Source: Apiosordaria backusii (Eukaryota > Ascomycota > Sordariomycetes > Sordariales > Lasiosphaeriaceae). From it: a stretch of DNA of 64,000 bases. Position 1 is the first letter of the stretch, and every line of letters begins with the position of its first letter. The notes below the pieces were generated by a model, which was not told where the DNA came from, did not search any database, and saw nothing but the letters and a program-made list of their open reading frames with translations. Below, piece by piece: positions 33,779-47,288 of this stretch. Made by a program: the position numbers and the translations under genes. The stretch spans positions 124,001-188,000 of the forward strand of contig JAUKTV010000005.1 of NCBI GenBank assembly GCA_030549205.1, read 5' to 3'.

Positions 33779-36700
33779 ATGGCCTCACAGAGAAACAGAC
33801 GGGCCCCATCGCCCGACGTGGACGCGATGGAGGAAGACGAAGCTCAATACGGCAGCGGCGCGCTGACTCTGGAGGAGCTTGATCAGCAGTTAGTTATTTT
33901 CTCCCCCCCTTTTTTTTTCCCCCACTGAATAAATTGTATTATCTAACATGAAAGCAAAAAAGCTTCCCCAACCGCCCCCGAAACCACCACAAGACTTTTG
34001 CTTTTAGCGAGCTGTACAAGTCGTTGTTTAACACGCTGATGGACTGCAAGCCGGGGTCTACTTCTGCTAGTACTACTGCTGTTCCCACGAAGACGAGGTT
34101 TGGCAAAATCAAAAAGACGGGTGGAGCAACGAGTTATCACGAGCAGAGGAGGCATATTATCGAGAGGTTCATGTCCAGGTGGAGGAATGAAGTGGGGAAT
34201 GATTTCTATCCGGCGATGAGGCTGATTTTGCCGGATAAGGATCGGGATAGGGGGGTGTATGGGTTGAAGGAGAGCGGGATTGGGAAGATGCTGGTGAAGG
34301 TTATGAAGATTGGGAGGGAGAGCGAGGATGGGTATGCTTTGCTTCATTGGAAATTGCCTGGTGGTGGGGGACACCAAAGATTTGGTGGGGGGGGAAGGTA
34401 TGCTGGGCAGAGTAGTGGTGGTAGTCACACGGCGGGGGATTTTGCTGGGAGGGTGCTGGAGATTGTGGGGAAGAGGGCGATGAGGAATGAACCCGGAGGG
34501 ATGACGATTGGGGATGTGAATGTTTTGCTGGATAGGCTGGCGGGTGCGAGTGGGGAGGGGGAGCAGCTGCCGATTTGGGAGGAGATTTACCAGAATTGCT
34601 GTGCGGAGGAGGTGATGTGGTTGGTGAGGATTGTGCTGAAGGATATGAGGGTTGGTGCGACGGAGAGGACTTTTCTGGGGTTGTGGCATCCGGATGCGGA
34701 GGCGTTGTTTTCGGTTTCGAGTAGTTTGAGGAGGGTGTGCTGGGAGCTGTGGGACCCGGAGGTGAGGTTGGAGCAGCAGGAGACGGGGGTGACGCTGATG
34801 CAGTGCTTTCAGCCGCAGCTGGCGCAGTTTCAGATGACGAGCACGTTTGGGAAGCTGGTGCAGAATTTGGGGGTGACGGAGGAGAACCGGGAGTTTTGGA
34901 TTGAGGAGAAGCTGGATGGGGAGAGGATGCAGATGCATATGAGGGAGGATGAGACGGTGGCGGGGGGGTTTAGGTTTGCGTTTTGGTCGAGGAAGGCGAA
35001 GGAGTATACGTATTTGTATGGGGAGGGGTTGGAGGATGATAATTCGGCGTTGACGAGGCATTTGAAGAATGCGTTTCATGATGGGGTGAGGAATTTGATA
35101 CTGGATGGGGAGATGATTACGTGGGATCCGGATGTTGACAAGATTGTGCCGTTTGGTACGCTCAAGACGGCGGCGCTGGATCAGCAGAAGAATCCATTTC
35201 AGAATGGACCTAGACCGCTGTATCGGGTCTTTGACATTCTTCTCTTGAATGACAAGACTCTGGCAGAGTACACGCTCGCTGACCGTCACGCTGCTTTGGA
35301 GAAGGCAGTCAGGGGAGAACATCGTCGCCTTGAAATTCACCCCTACGAGTCTGCCACCTCACCAGACGCTATCGAGCCTTTTCTCCGCAGGGTTGTCGCC
35401 GAAGCTTCAGAAGGTCTCGTCCTCAAGAACCCTCGATCTAGGTATCAGCTGAACAGCCGCAACAATGACTGGATCAAAGTCAAGCCCGAGTACATGTCCG
35501 AGTACGGTGAGTCCCTCGACTGCGTCATCATCGGCGGCTACTTTGGCTCCGGCCGTCGCGGAGGCATCCTCTCCAGTTTCCTCTGCGGCGTCCGTGTGAG
35601 CGAGAACCACGTCAAATCCGGCGCCGCCCTCACCAGAGAGAAATGCCTCAGCTTCTGCAAAGTAGGCGGCGGTCTCAAAGCAGAAGATTACGCCGAAGTC
35701 AGACACCACACCGAAGGCAAATGGCAAGACTGGCAAGCCAGCAACCCGCCCACCGATTACATCGAGCTCGCCGGAGGCAAGATGCAGTACGAAAAACCAG
35801 ACGTCTGGATCCGCCCCAGCGAGTCGGTAGTCATCTCGATCAAAGCAGCCTCCATCGCCCCCTCGGACCAGTTCGCCATGGGCTGGACCCTCCGATTCCC
35901 CCGGTTCCGTAAGCTGCGACTGGACAAATCCTGGGACGAAGGCATGGACGCGAGCGATTTCCTCGTCATCAAGGATAAAGTAAAAGAAGAGGAAAAAGAG
36001 CGGAAAGCAATGGAGATGGAAAGCCGCAAGCGCAAGCCCGCAAAGCGTCTGAAGAAGGAACTCGTCATTGCCGGGACAGACCCCAACGCTGCCCCTGTTG
36101 AGTTTGCCGATGGGATCAAACAAGAGCCGCTAAGCCAAAGCGCTTCCTTCCCCCTCCCCGACCAAAACAGCAGGGCCAGCTGTTCAAAGGCTTGGATTTC
36201 TGCGTCTTGTCCGAGGCGGTCAAACCCCGCAAGATGTCCAAACCTGACCTGGAGAAGCTACTCAAAGAGCACGGCGGGCGGATCCATCAAAAAGTCGACA
36301 AAGGCTCGAGCATGATTCTCCTCGCAGACAAAAACGTCGTTCGGGTCGCGTCTCTCAAAAAGGCCGGCGACGCGGATATCGTCAAACCAAAGTGGGTATT
36401 TGACTGTCTTGCCCAAAACAACGGGGAGGGTTACTTGCTTCCGTTTGAAGAGGGGCATTTGTTCCACGCCACGGAGGAGCTGAAGAAACTAGCAAGGGAA
36501 AATACGGACCAATACGGTGATTCTTATGTGCGGGACGTGACGGTTGATGAGCTCCGGGAGATAATCGACAATATGGGTGCCACTGGTATCAAAGAGGAGG
36601 ATGCGTTTCATGATGATAAGGAGGATTTTGACGCTGAGCATTTTCTTAATCAGCTTGAAGAGCGTGGGAGGGGACTGGAGGGGCTGAAGAGTTTCATGTT

Positions 36701-37031
36701 TAGACGGTGTAAAGTCTACTTTGCGGTTGCGAAGGGGAAGGAGGAGGGGAAGAAAAAGAGGGAGTTGTCGGGGGCGGAGTTGAAGGCGGTTAGATTGCAG
36801 ACTCTGATCAAGTTTGGGAATGGGAGTGTAGTGTCAGATTTGGAGGATAAGGGGATCACGCACGTGGTGGTTGTTGGGGGGAGGAGTGATAACGAAACGA
36901 AAGAGTTGGCTGCGGAGGTGAGGTACACGGTTAGTTCGAGGAGGCAGGTGCCTAGGATCGTGAGGGGGGAGTGGGTGGAGGACTGTGTGAGGGAGGGGAC
37001 GGTGGTTGACGAGGAGGGGTATGCCCCTTAG
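33779..37031 (+). CDS. lig4: DNA ligase IV (non-homologous end joining)
   Basis: Exon 1 is 33779-33888 and exon 2 starts at 33963 (donor GTTAGT, CTAAC branch, AAAAAG acceptor). This join yields LDQHFPNRPRNHHKT, matching the ligase IV N-terminus. Order: N-terminal alpha-helical DNA-binding domain; nucleotidyltransferase with motif I KLDGER (catalytic lysine about 353), EGLVLKNP and WIKVKPEY; OB fold; two BRCT domains (LFKGLDFCVLSE...WVFDCL and LKSFMFRRCKVYF...WVEDC) flanking the Lif1/XRCC4-binding linker. The frame changes between 36097 and 36170. This is either a 74-bp intron (36097-36170, weak GTTGAG donor, pyrimidine tract, ACAG acceptor; total 1034 aa) or one missing base in the C run 36150-36154. 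Both join to QLFKGLDFCVL. It seals breaks together with Ku and Lif1. The third-base composition changes sharply within the gene. Confidence 0.9.
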
Positions 37032-37872
37032 ATTTATGAGCTACTGTGTAGATTGTTGTTGAGTGTATAGGATTAATGAGGGGTTTGTAGCGGTGTTCTT
37101 TGAAGCATATTTAAAGAAGAAAAACAACATAAGATATGGTGACCAACAAGATGGCTCTATTTCCTGCAACAGGCAAAGCAGACAAAGCTTCGTTTACTGT
37201 CTGCTCGCAATGAACCACCTGTGCATCGCACAGACTATAAATGTGGATTCAAGAGCATGCTCTCAACAAAATTGAAGCTTTTCCTCTTGGTTGGCTGTGG
37301 TCTCGAGCGTTCATCTCTGTTTAACCCCTAGCGACGTAGGTCAGGATGAAATCGAGCTGCGTGCTATGTGATATCCGAGCCGCCTAGGTGCGAGCCCACA
37401 AAGTTACCACTTTCTTTTCTTTTTTCCTTTGGCCCTCGTATCATGTCTCATGTAACACACGCCTCCAGGCCGACTACAAGGGGAAGATACATCGTAATGT
37501 TATATTATTTATTTCCGCAAAATATCATCTCGGTCTGTCCATGTATATGCCCCCCCAATTATGCTAGCCATGTCTGTCCTGTCTACCAAACACGCATCTA
37601 AATGCTCAAAAGACCAGCCTGCTCCTGCCCCTTCTGTCTGTTCCCAAAGTCGTCTTGTTGAATCCCATCAACCAAGTTCACTCCCATGAATAAATAAATA
37701 CCTCGACTTACTCCTCGCTGATCAAAGCAACCAAAACCACCACCCCAACCCGAAATCAACGCATAACCACCCACCCAGCACCATGCCCTTTACCAAAACA
37801 CCAGACCCATGCCCCTTCCATGCAAAACCCCAACCCAAAACCTCCTTTATCATCTTACAGCCCACCCACCAC
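37032..37872. other. convergent 3' region
   Basis: 841 bp between the ends of lig4 and the YML020W-like gene. It is AT-rich to CA-rich, with no gene recognised. Confidence 0.55.
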
Positions 37873-40725
37873 TCAAAGCTTACTCCTAACAGCCTCCAAC
37901 CGATACTTCACATCCTTCAACGCCTTCGTCACCGGCTTCCAATCATCAAACTGCCTCACCAACTCCCCCGTCTCCTCCCCCAACTCCGTCTTCACAAACT
38001 CTTCCTCCAGCAGCCCTCTCATGATCCACGGCAGGTGATACGGATTCGGATTCACCAGCGCGCCGCCGCCGTCCCCCGTCCTCCGAAACTCACACTCCGG
38101 ACTCCCACCCCCCGCCACATCCGTCGTCTCCAGCGCATGCCTCACCGCCAAATCATACACCTCCCCCTCATCATACAACCTCGAGTGCCCCTCCCCCGAA
38201 TACAAACTCCCCGCCAACGGGGTCGACAGCTCCCTAATCAGCCCATGATCCGACACCCCCAAGTTCCTCAGCTTCAGCGCAAACCCCACCAAATGCGCAA
38301 TAAAATCCGGCGCGTGGATCCTCCCGTCGATAAACGCCGCCCGAAAGATATAAGGGTGATGCACCGGCGCATAAATCGCCGACTCCAGCGGCACCAGCTG
38401 GTCGTCAATACTCCCCACCAACGTCACCCTCGCTCCGTACCCCAAGCAGACTTTTATCGCTGCCTCCAACCGCTGGCTAACCTCGCTCTTGGGGTCCCCA
38501 AACGCCCACAGCTCCCCCGCTGATCCCATCAAGTACCCCATTGACGTCCGATAATCCGGAAACGGCCCCAAGGAAACCCCCGCCATGGCGCACACCCCCA
38601 CTCGGGCCTTGTTTATAACTCCCATGTCGATTAATTTTGCCAAGAGCATGATACTAACCGGCACACCTTGAGAGTGACACCCAAAGAGGATCAAATCCGC
38701 CGATCTGATCTGGTCGATCCAGTTAAGCAGTAACTTCCAGAGGTTTTCCACCCTTTCGCCAATCTTGCCTTCGCCTTCGAGGGCTACTTTCTCGATTTCG
38801 CAGTCTTCACACCCGTGATTATCCGCCCAGCGCCTGATGGCATCGGCAGTGTGGTTGGCAAACTTGATAGACGTTCCCGTCGGCTGGCCGATTACCGTCC
38901 TGAGATAATTCGCGGGAAAGAGCCCATGGACGCCAATGGCAATGGCTTTTTTAATCTTGGGCAGGTCCTTGGAGAGATAGACGTGCTTGTTGGAGGGGGC
39001 TTGGCTTCCTCGGAGCAAGATGCGTGTGATTTGCTTGACAATTGATGGGTTTTCTTTTAGTTTATACGTGCTAGTGAAAGAGGGAAGCACGAGGTTTGGT
39101 GCAGCAGGTTTTGTTGCTGAAGCCGGTGCCTTGGATGCCGCCCCCTTGGCTGGGGTCTCGGTTGTCTTGGGTGTGCCGGGGCGAATAGGGGTTGTGTCAT
39201 CGATTTCCATGGATTCTGGACGGTCCCTCTTGGACCTCCTAATGGAAGCTGCCTTGGATGGCGCGATTGCTGAAGCCTTTGCCGGTTCTTCCTTCTTCCC
39301 GGACTTGATTGAAGGATCCTTGGCCAGCTCTTCTTTTTTACCAGACTTGATAGGAGTCTCCTTAGGGGGAGAGCCTTTGAACTCCATCGATTTGGCTCTC
39401 TTGGGGTGGTTTTCTGAGCCCTCACCCATGACCGCGAGTTGTCCCTCATCTGGCTGTTCGGTCGGTTTCTTACCGGATGTAGAGCCTGACTGCCGAGACC
39501 AAAACGCCCATGTCGAGCCTACTTTCGGGGCCGGGTCTGATGCTGCTGCAGACGACGCATGCGTTGGAGCCTCTTCGATCGGTGGGGCATCCTGCATAAC
39601 TATATCATCGGGCTCCTTTACCGGAGCTGCAGCCGCATCAGGCTTGGGTGGTTCTGATGCTGACTCATTGGATGTGGGATTCGAAACATCTTGTGATGGC
39701 TGTGAGGAAGCTGGTACGCTCTTACCCGTGCCCCAACCCCAAATCCAAGACCCGTAGCCCCCGCCGACAGCGGCAGGCGCTTGGTTCTGAGCGATAGTTT
39801 GCTCAGCGGGTGCTTCCGACATGTCCGGAACTGGTTGCTCTGGCGAATTCTGAGAGACGACCTCTTGTGGTTTGCTTTCTGGGGTCTGGTTCCCGGCGGG
39901 TGCCCCAGTTTCTGTCTCTTGTGTCGCCGGCTGTTCTGTAGCTTTTGGTTGAGAGACTGGAGCTGGTGCTGGAGGTTGTGAGCTACCCCACCATCCTCCT
40001 AGCCATGTCGAGGTAGGTCTCGTAGTAATAGTAGTGATAGGTGCAGCAGGCGCCGGAGCGTCTGTACTTTGTTCTGTGGCTGGTTTGGCGGATGATATCC
40101 CCTCTTGTTCTTTCCTATTATCCTCATTTTCCACACCAACATCCTCGGACTTGGCTGTAGCCTTTGCCTCTGCCTGTTCGTTCTCAGGCTTCGTAACGTT
40201 CTTGGAAGCAGGCGGCTTTACATCTCGAGTTCCATCGCCTGTAAATCCAGCACCGGCTTCTTGTGATTTCGGTAGCGAAGAGGGAGCAGTGGAGGATGAT
40301 TCATCGGCACTCATATCGGAAGGCTTCTTTGTGTCGAAACGAGTGAAGTCAGCGGTCGCCATTGGTTTCGAGGTCCCGCCCAAGATAGTCTCGCGCGCAA
40401 CTTGTGTCGAAGCTGTGGCCTTTTTTGATAGAGACCCATACCAACTACGAGTCTTATTCACCTAGCAAATGTTAATCTATTGGACGGGTTGCCTAAAGAG
40501 TCTGCCTGAGGCTGCCGCGTATGGGACGGTAATGGTTACCTGTTTGGAACCTGGGGCAGAGCCGGGTGCGCGATCACCACTCCCGTTAGATTTCAGAGAT
40601 GGCGGAATACGCTGTGGAGGTGTCGAAGCGGCCAGCGACGTGATTTGATTCGCAGTGTCTGGCGTTTGGGTTGTTGGCGCACTCGTCTTGATTGGGTTCG
40701 GCTTTGCCCGTTTCCTGGGAGCCAT
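37873..40725 (-). CDS. YML020W-like alpha/beta-hydrolase-fold protein
   Basis: Two exons: 40725-40540 and 40461-37873. The intron 40462-40539 has GTAACC...GCTAG and joins GSKQ to VNKTRSWYG; 924 aa. About 430 residues of disordered Ala/Pro/Glu/Lys-rich sequence contain two short Trp-Gly patches (TWLGGWWGSSQPP and SWIWGWGTG). The globular C-terminal half has IGVHGLFP, a nucleophile-elbow-like FGCHSQGVPVS (near residue 655), VGSIDDQLVPLESA and HAPDF, consistent with an alpha/beta-hydrolase core with Ser, Asp and His candidates. Related fungal proteins resemble yeast YML020W, whose function is not established. The substrate is unknown; a lipase or esterase activity is only a possibility. The 3' third uses strongly G-rich synonymous codons. 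Confidence 0.8.
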
Positions 40726-41838
40726 AGTGGCTAAGATGGGGGGGGGTTCTCGCGAGTGTCTAACAGTCCTGGGTGAGGTCGCTTGGGTGTGGATGTCCTA
40801 TGAAGTACGGTCTTACGGCGATGGGGTATGTATTGTCGTCTTTTGTTTCTTAGTTGTCGTTGCCTTGCGCCATGTGTTCAGGTTGCGTGGCGGCGCGACC
40901 CCAATAGTTTTACGCTTGTTGAGTGGGTGGCCGAGGAACGGGTCCCGGATACGTCATCCCAGTGGTTGGGGCCACTACCGAAAGCCGCTTCTGGGCGCAC
41001 GGGATCATTTCACAGGCCATGCATCCCCGAGACTTGGCTCCCCAGACACCAAACTCTAAATTCCATGTGAGGCATGGATTATCCGAGATAAACAGTCGGT
41101 CAAGGCTCTGGCTATAGAAATTCCTTCTCTATCGTCCGTAAATGATGGCAACTCATTGTCATGGAAGCTGTCAGTTGTACCCACAATGCCTGACCGGATG
41201 ATCACCTCTCCAAAGAGTCCAAATCATCGCCGTTGACAAGACTGCATCGGCGGCTGGTCCCTGGAACTGCAACCTCGAAAGCTTGGGCCACGTATCCGTA
41301 CATATAGACTACACTACTCTGGAGTTAGCAACCAGCATCCAGCTCATTCATTTCTCTGAAGACAGCCTTGAAGTCCACAAATCCTATGTTATTGGACATG
41401 GAAGCTTCGGTGTTCAAGTCAATGCTGGGAGACACGCATTGGTCGTTCGCTGAGTTGCTAAGATACTGAGTGTCACCAATACCCTAACCCTCCACTGCTA
41501 TATGGTATAAGTGAGTGTCAGGTTGATCGTGAGGCCAACACAGCAGTGAAGGCAGTTGGTAGATATAATGATGCGAAAAAATGGATTTCTGTAGCTGAAC
41601 CACATGCGTCAATCAGAAGGTTCATCCCATCAATCTCTAACATCCTCAGCAGAGGTGCTTCAATGTCAAGTCTTGGGATGGCTCTTCAAGGCCTTGAATG
41701 CCCCACACTTCCCACTCACCGCTTTCGCTATCGTTATCGCCAGTCCCGGGACCCACTAGAAATTTTTGTGGTGGGCAGCTTCTTTTGGTGGACGAGCCTC
41801 CCCGTCAATTGTCACGACCAAAACATCAATTATCCGCC
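40726..41838. promoter_or_regulatory. divergent upstream region, YML020W-like gene / rrp5
   Basis: 1.1 kb holding two divergent promoters. The rrp5 frame is open back to 41698, but the ATG there gives an unrelated Ser/Leu-rich leader; the ATG at 41839 in CGCCATGGG context fits the protein better. No other gene is seen. Confidence 0.5.
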
Positions 41839-44800
41839 ATGGGTTCATTAAAGCGCAAAGAGGGCCCTGACGGCTCTGCCTCCAAGTCGGCGAAGCCTAC
41901 CAATGATGCGCGACCCTCCAAAAGGGCGAAAGGAAGCGATGCGACGAAGGACTCCAACAAGAAGGGCGGCGCGAAACCACCAAAGTCGTCTGCCCCAGCA
42001 ACATCTCTGCTCAAGGAGGAGGAGCCATTGTTCCCCAGAGGTGGCGCCAGCGTCTTGACACCCCTCGAACAAAAGCAAATTCAGATCCAGGCCAAGAACG
42101 ATGTTCTTTTCGAGGAGGCCGCCAGCAAGAAAGCCGGAGGAGAGAAGGCCAAGAAGAAGAAGGCGCGCAAGTCAAAGGGTGGAGAGGTAGCACCAGCAAA
42201 GGATGAGGATGCGGTCAAGGTTGAAAGCTTAAACTTTAAGGTAGGGGAAATTGTGTTGCGGGTAGGCTTGCATGCCATTGCTAACTATTCCCAGCGTTTG
42301 GTCAAGGGCTCTCTGGTGCTCGGAACAGTCTGCGGTATCAACCTCACCGATGTTGCCATTGCGCTTCCCAATAACCTCGTCGGTCACGTTCCAATTACCG
42401 CCATCTCAGATACTTTTACGCAAAGGTTACAAGCGATCGCCGATAAAGACGACGATGAGGAGGACCCAACAGACGAGGACGACGAGAACATGGATCTTCA
42501 AACCATCTTCCGAATGGGCCAGTATGTCCGTGCTTATGTTGTGTCGACACTGGACGAGTCCGTCGATGGAAAGCCTAAGCGCCACATTGAGCTGTCTCTT
42601 CAACCGGCACTCGCCAACTCGGGCATGTCAGAACAAGATATCGTCGAGAACACCACCCTTATGGCATCAGTCGTCAGTGTGGAGGATCATGGTTTCGTTA
42701 TGGATGTCAACATTTCGGATTCAAAAATGAAGGGTTTCTTGCCACGGAAGCAACTCGACAAGAGTATCCCAGAAGAGAGTGTCCAGCCTGGCTCAGTGTT
42801 ACTTTGTATTGCGACCAGCAAAGCCGCCAGCGGCAAGGTCGTGCAGCTTTCCACACTGGAGGATCGTATTGGGAGCATCAAGAGCTTTCCGACCGAAGCC
42901 ACAACAATCGACTCGTTCCTTCCAGGTACAGCGGCCGATGTTCTGGTTTCCGAGGTCACTGAGCACGGAATTGTTGGCAAGTTGATGGGTCACTTGGATG
43001 TGACCGCGGATCTCGTCCATTCAGATGCTGGGCCTGGCGGTGTTGACATCGTCGACGAGTACAAGGTTGGCTCGCGGATCAAGGCGAGGATCATTTGCAA
43101 TTTCCCACTTGCGAAGACCCCGAAACTCGGCATCTCGCTGTTGCCACATGTTCTGTCACTGAAGCCAAAGATTGCCAAAACAAAGGGGGGCATTGAATCG
43201 CTGCCAGTTGACATTCTTGCTCACTCTACGATCATCGAGAAGTGCACTGTTCAGAGGGTCGAGCCCGAAATCGGTCTCTATGTCGATGTTGGTGTTGAGA
43301 GTGTGCCAGGTTTCGTGCACATTTCCAGAGTCAAGGATGGCAAGGTAGACTCGCTGTTTGAGACCAGTGGTCCTTACAAGATCGGATCCGTCCATCCCGC
43401 TCGCGTAGTCGGTTACAATCCCTTCGACGGCATGTACAACCTGTCGATGGAGAAGAGTATTTTGGAGCAGCCTTTCCTGAGGATACAAGACATCCCTGTG
43501 GGAGCGGTGGTACCTGGTGTGGTTGAAAAGCTCGTTGTCAACGAACACGGTCTTGGCGGATTGATCGTGAAAGTTGCTCAGGGCATTTCCGGCCTGGTTC
43601 CAGAAATGCACCTCTCAGATGTCCATCTGCAGCACCCCGAGAAGAAATTCAGGGAAGGCATGAAGGTCAAGACTCGTGTCTTATCGACCAACCCGGCAAG
43701 ACATCAACTACGGCTCACCTTGAAGAAGACATTGGTCAACTCTGATGCTCTTCCGGTCAAGTCATACGACGAGCTTGCCGTTGGGCTTCAAGCGTTTGGT
43801 ACGATTGTCAAACTTCTTGACCGGGGCGCTATTGTTCAATTTTACGGACAGCTTCGCGGTTTCCTTCCTGTCTCTGAAATGAGCGAGGCCTTCATCCAGG
43901 ATCCCAAGGAGCATTTCCGTGAGGGCCAGACTATTAGTATCTACGTCCTTAGCTTCGACCCCGAAGAAAAGAGGTTGATTGTGTCTTGCAAAGATCCATC
44001 AGCTTTTGGGTTGGAGAAGCAGGTTGCACTGAAGAAGCTCCAAATCGGTAACCTGGTTACCGCAAAGGTCACACAAAAGACGGAAGACGACATCTTTGTT
44101 GAGCTCGCCGAGGGCTCACTGAAGGCCATCCTTCCTGTTAGACACCTTACCGACAAGTCGGTCAGCAAAACACAGTCTGCGCTCAAAAAGATCCACGTCA
44201 ATCAGACCCTTACAGACTTGGTTGTCCTTGAAAAGAACGAAGCTCGCCGGTCCATCATCCTCTCACATAAGCCAAGCCTTGTTGAAGCAGCGAAGAAGGG
44301 AAAGCTTCTTCACACGGTTGACCGGGCACGTGTGGGCGACGTTGTACCTGGGTTCATTCGCAACATCACTGCTACAGCTGCCTTCGTTCAGTTCGCTGGT
44401 AGACTGACGGCTTTGCTTCCCAAGACCAAGCTGCCCCGTGACATTCAGGACAAGCCAAATTTTGGCTTCCAGAAGTTGCAATCTGTGACAGTAAAGATCA
44501 CTTCGGTCGACAAAGATCTTAATCGCATCGTTGTTGCCATCCCATCGGAGGATGGTGAGGACGTCAAGGCCAAGGACTCTGGCAAGTCAGCTGACAAGGC
44601 TGTGAACGCCCTGGATATGTCTGTCTTGTCCATGGAGGATCTCCACATTGGCAAGATCACCAAGGCGAGGGTAAAGTCTGCCAAGGACACGCAGATCAAT
44701 GTTGAGCTTGCGGACAATATCCAAGGACGCATCGACGTGTCGCAAATCTACGACAAGTTTGAGGATATCTCCAGTGCGAAGAAGCCCTTGGCCAAGTTCA

Positions 44801-47288
44801 AGACAAACGACGTTCTCGATGTCCGTGTTCTTGGAATCCACGACGCTCGCAATCATCGTTTCTTGCCCATTTCTCATCGCTCCAGCCACGCTGTCTTGGA
44901 GCTCTCAGCAAAGCCAAGCGACCTCCAGGAAGACTCTATTCCGGAGCCCTTGACCTACGAGAAACTCGAGCAGGGCTCTACATATCTGGCCTTTGTCAAC
45001 AATGTTGCCCAGAACCACATCTGGGTCAACCTGTCGCCCAACGTGCGCGGCAGAATTAGTGCCGTGGAACTTTCGGATGACCTGTCAAAACTTCAAGACG
45101 TGGCGAAGAGCTTCCCTGTTGGATCTGCTCTCCAAGTGCGTGTTCTTCAAGTGGATGCGGAGAAGAACCGCCTAGACCTCTCGGCTCGCACTCCTGGTGC
45201 TGAGAACCAATTGACCTGGGACAAGATCCAGAAGGGTATGGTCCTTCCTGGAAAGGTCACCAAGGTCACCGATAGCCAAGTGTTCGTCAAGCTGAGCGAA
45301 TCTGTGGCTGGTCCAGTCTACCTGTCCGACCTTGCGGATGACTACGATGAGGCCAACCCTCTGAAATATTCCAAGCACGAGATCGTCCGGGTTGCTGTGG
45401 TGGATATTGACAAGAGCAACAAGAGAGCTAGGCTCTCAATGCGCCCCTCTCGTGTGCTCAGCTCGGGACTGGAGGTTACGGACAAGGAGGTCACCAAGGA
45501 TACCAAGATTGCTGTCGGCGATGTCATTCGCGGTTTCGTCAAGAATGTGTCTGACAAGGGTCTTTTCATTACCCTTGGCGGTGAGATTGTCGCCATGGCT
45601 CAGATCAAGAACCTGTCAGATTCCTACCTCAAGGACTGGAAGGATCACTTCCAGGTCGACCAGGTTGTCAAGGGCCGTATCATCTCCGTGGCCAACGGCC
45701 GTCTCGAGATAAGCTTGAAGCCGTCTATTCTGAGCAAGGACTACGTTCCGCCAATCACGATCTCGGACTTGAAGGAAGGACAAACCGTCACCGGCAAGGT
45801 CCGCAAGGTGGAGGAGTTTGGTGCTTTCATCGACATTGATGGCTCTGCCAATCTCTCCGGTCTGTGCCACCGCAGTGAAATGGCGGACAGAGCGGTCAAG
45901 GACGCCAAGGCGCTCTACAATGAGGGTGACAAGGTCAAGGCTCGTGTTCTCAAGGTGGACGAGAAGACCAAGCGCATCAACCTCGGCCTGAAGCCGTCGT
46001 ACTTCAAGGATGATGATGAGATGGAAGTGGATAGCGATGAAGACGCTGGAGCTGCCTTGGATGGCGACAGCGAGGACGAAGACATGAGCGATGCTGGTGC
46101 GGGTGGTGCCCTCGTCATCACTGCTGACTCTGATGATGAGGAGGACGACGAGGACGCCGATAGCGACGTGGAAATGGATGATGCTCAAACAAAAGGCGTC
46201 AAGGGGCTTGAGACGGACGGTTTCAACTGGAATGCCGACGCTCTGGATGAAGATGACAAGGTTACTGGGACCACGGATGAGCCACTAAAGAAGAAGAAGC
46301 AGCAGCAGCGTGAGGCTCGGGTCCAAGTCGACAGGACGGCGGAGCTCGATATCAACGGGCCTCAGACTTCAAGCGATTACGAGCGTCTCCTTCTTGGTCA
46401 GCCTGATTCCTCGCAGCTCTGGATTGCCTACATGGCTTTCCAGATGCAGGTCAGCGACCTTTCCAGCGCAAGGCAGGTCGCTGAGCGTGCGATCAAGACG
46501 ATCAACATCAAGGAAGAGCTTGAGAAGTTGAACGTATGGATCGCGTATCTCAACTTGGAGGTTGCCTACGGCACAGAGGAGACAGTTGAGGACCTTTTCA
46601 AGCGTGCTTGCACCTACAACGACGAGCAAGAAGTATATGAGCGTCTGGCCAGCAGTTACATCCAGTCTGGCAAGCTCAAGGTAAGCCATTGTTACCCATT
46701 TGCGTGCAAGCTTAGTTACTAACTCGATAACAGGAAGCGGATGACCTCTTTGAGAAGATCATCAAGAAGTTCGGTTCCAAGGCCCCCAGCGTCTGGATCA
46801 ACTACGCTCAGTTCCTCCACACCAAGTTTGACCGTCCCGACAAGGCCCGTGCCCTCCTTCCCCGCGCTATGCAGTCCCTGGGCAGCGGGAAGCATGTCAC
46901 TCTGGAGCTGGTACCCAAGTTCGCCGCTCTTGAGTTCCGCTCTTCCAACGGCGACCGCGACCAAGGCCGCACGCTGTTCGAGAACCTGCTCGCCACCTTC
47001 CCCAAGAGATTCGACCTGTGGAACCAGCTCGTCGATCTCGAGACTTCAGTCGGCACTGCTGACCCTGCTATTGTTCGTGATCTGTTTGATCGCGGCAGCA
47101 AGGTCAAGGGCCTCAAGCCTAAGCAGGCCAAGACCTGGTTCAAGCGGTGGGCGCAATGGGAGGACAAGAATGGTGACAAGAAGAGCAGGGAGAGGGTTAG
47201 CGCCAAGGCTCAGGAGTGGGCCAAGAAGGCTGCTGAGAAGAAGGGGGGCGCTGCTGTTGAGCAGGAGGAGAGTGAAGATGATGAGTAG
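41839..47288 (+). CDS. rrp5: rRNA biogenesis protein Rrp5
   Basis: Exons 41839-46680 and 46734-47288 (intron 53 bp, GTAAGC, ACTAAC branch, ACAG); 1798 aa, the usual size. A Lys-rich N-terminus (MGSLKRKEGPDGSASKSAK) is followed by about a dozen S1 RNA-binding repeats (about 130-1390; signatures such as VGEIVLRVG, GFVHISRVKDG, GRIDVSQIYDKF and GAFIDIDG). An acidic Asp/Glu stretch near 1394-1460 follows. The C-terminal 300 residues are HAT/TPR-type helices (DSSQLWIAYMAFQMQ, APSVWINYAQFL, DLWNQLVDLE). Rrp5 binds pre-rRNA in the nucleolus and is required for cleavages leading to both 18S and 5.8S/25S rRNAs. The single intron falls between HAT repeats. Confidence 0.95.

Noticed and set aside
33943..35340. 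465-codon minus-strand open frame opposite ligase IV
   Set aside because: Pro/Arg/His/Ile-rich composition produced by the G-rich coding strand; no domain.
37783..38523. 246-codon plus-strand frame beginning near the end of the YML020W-like gene
   Set aside because: Pro/Gln/Arg/His-rich shadow of the G-rich minus-strand gene.
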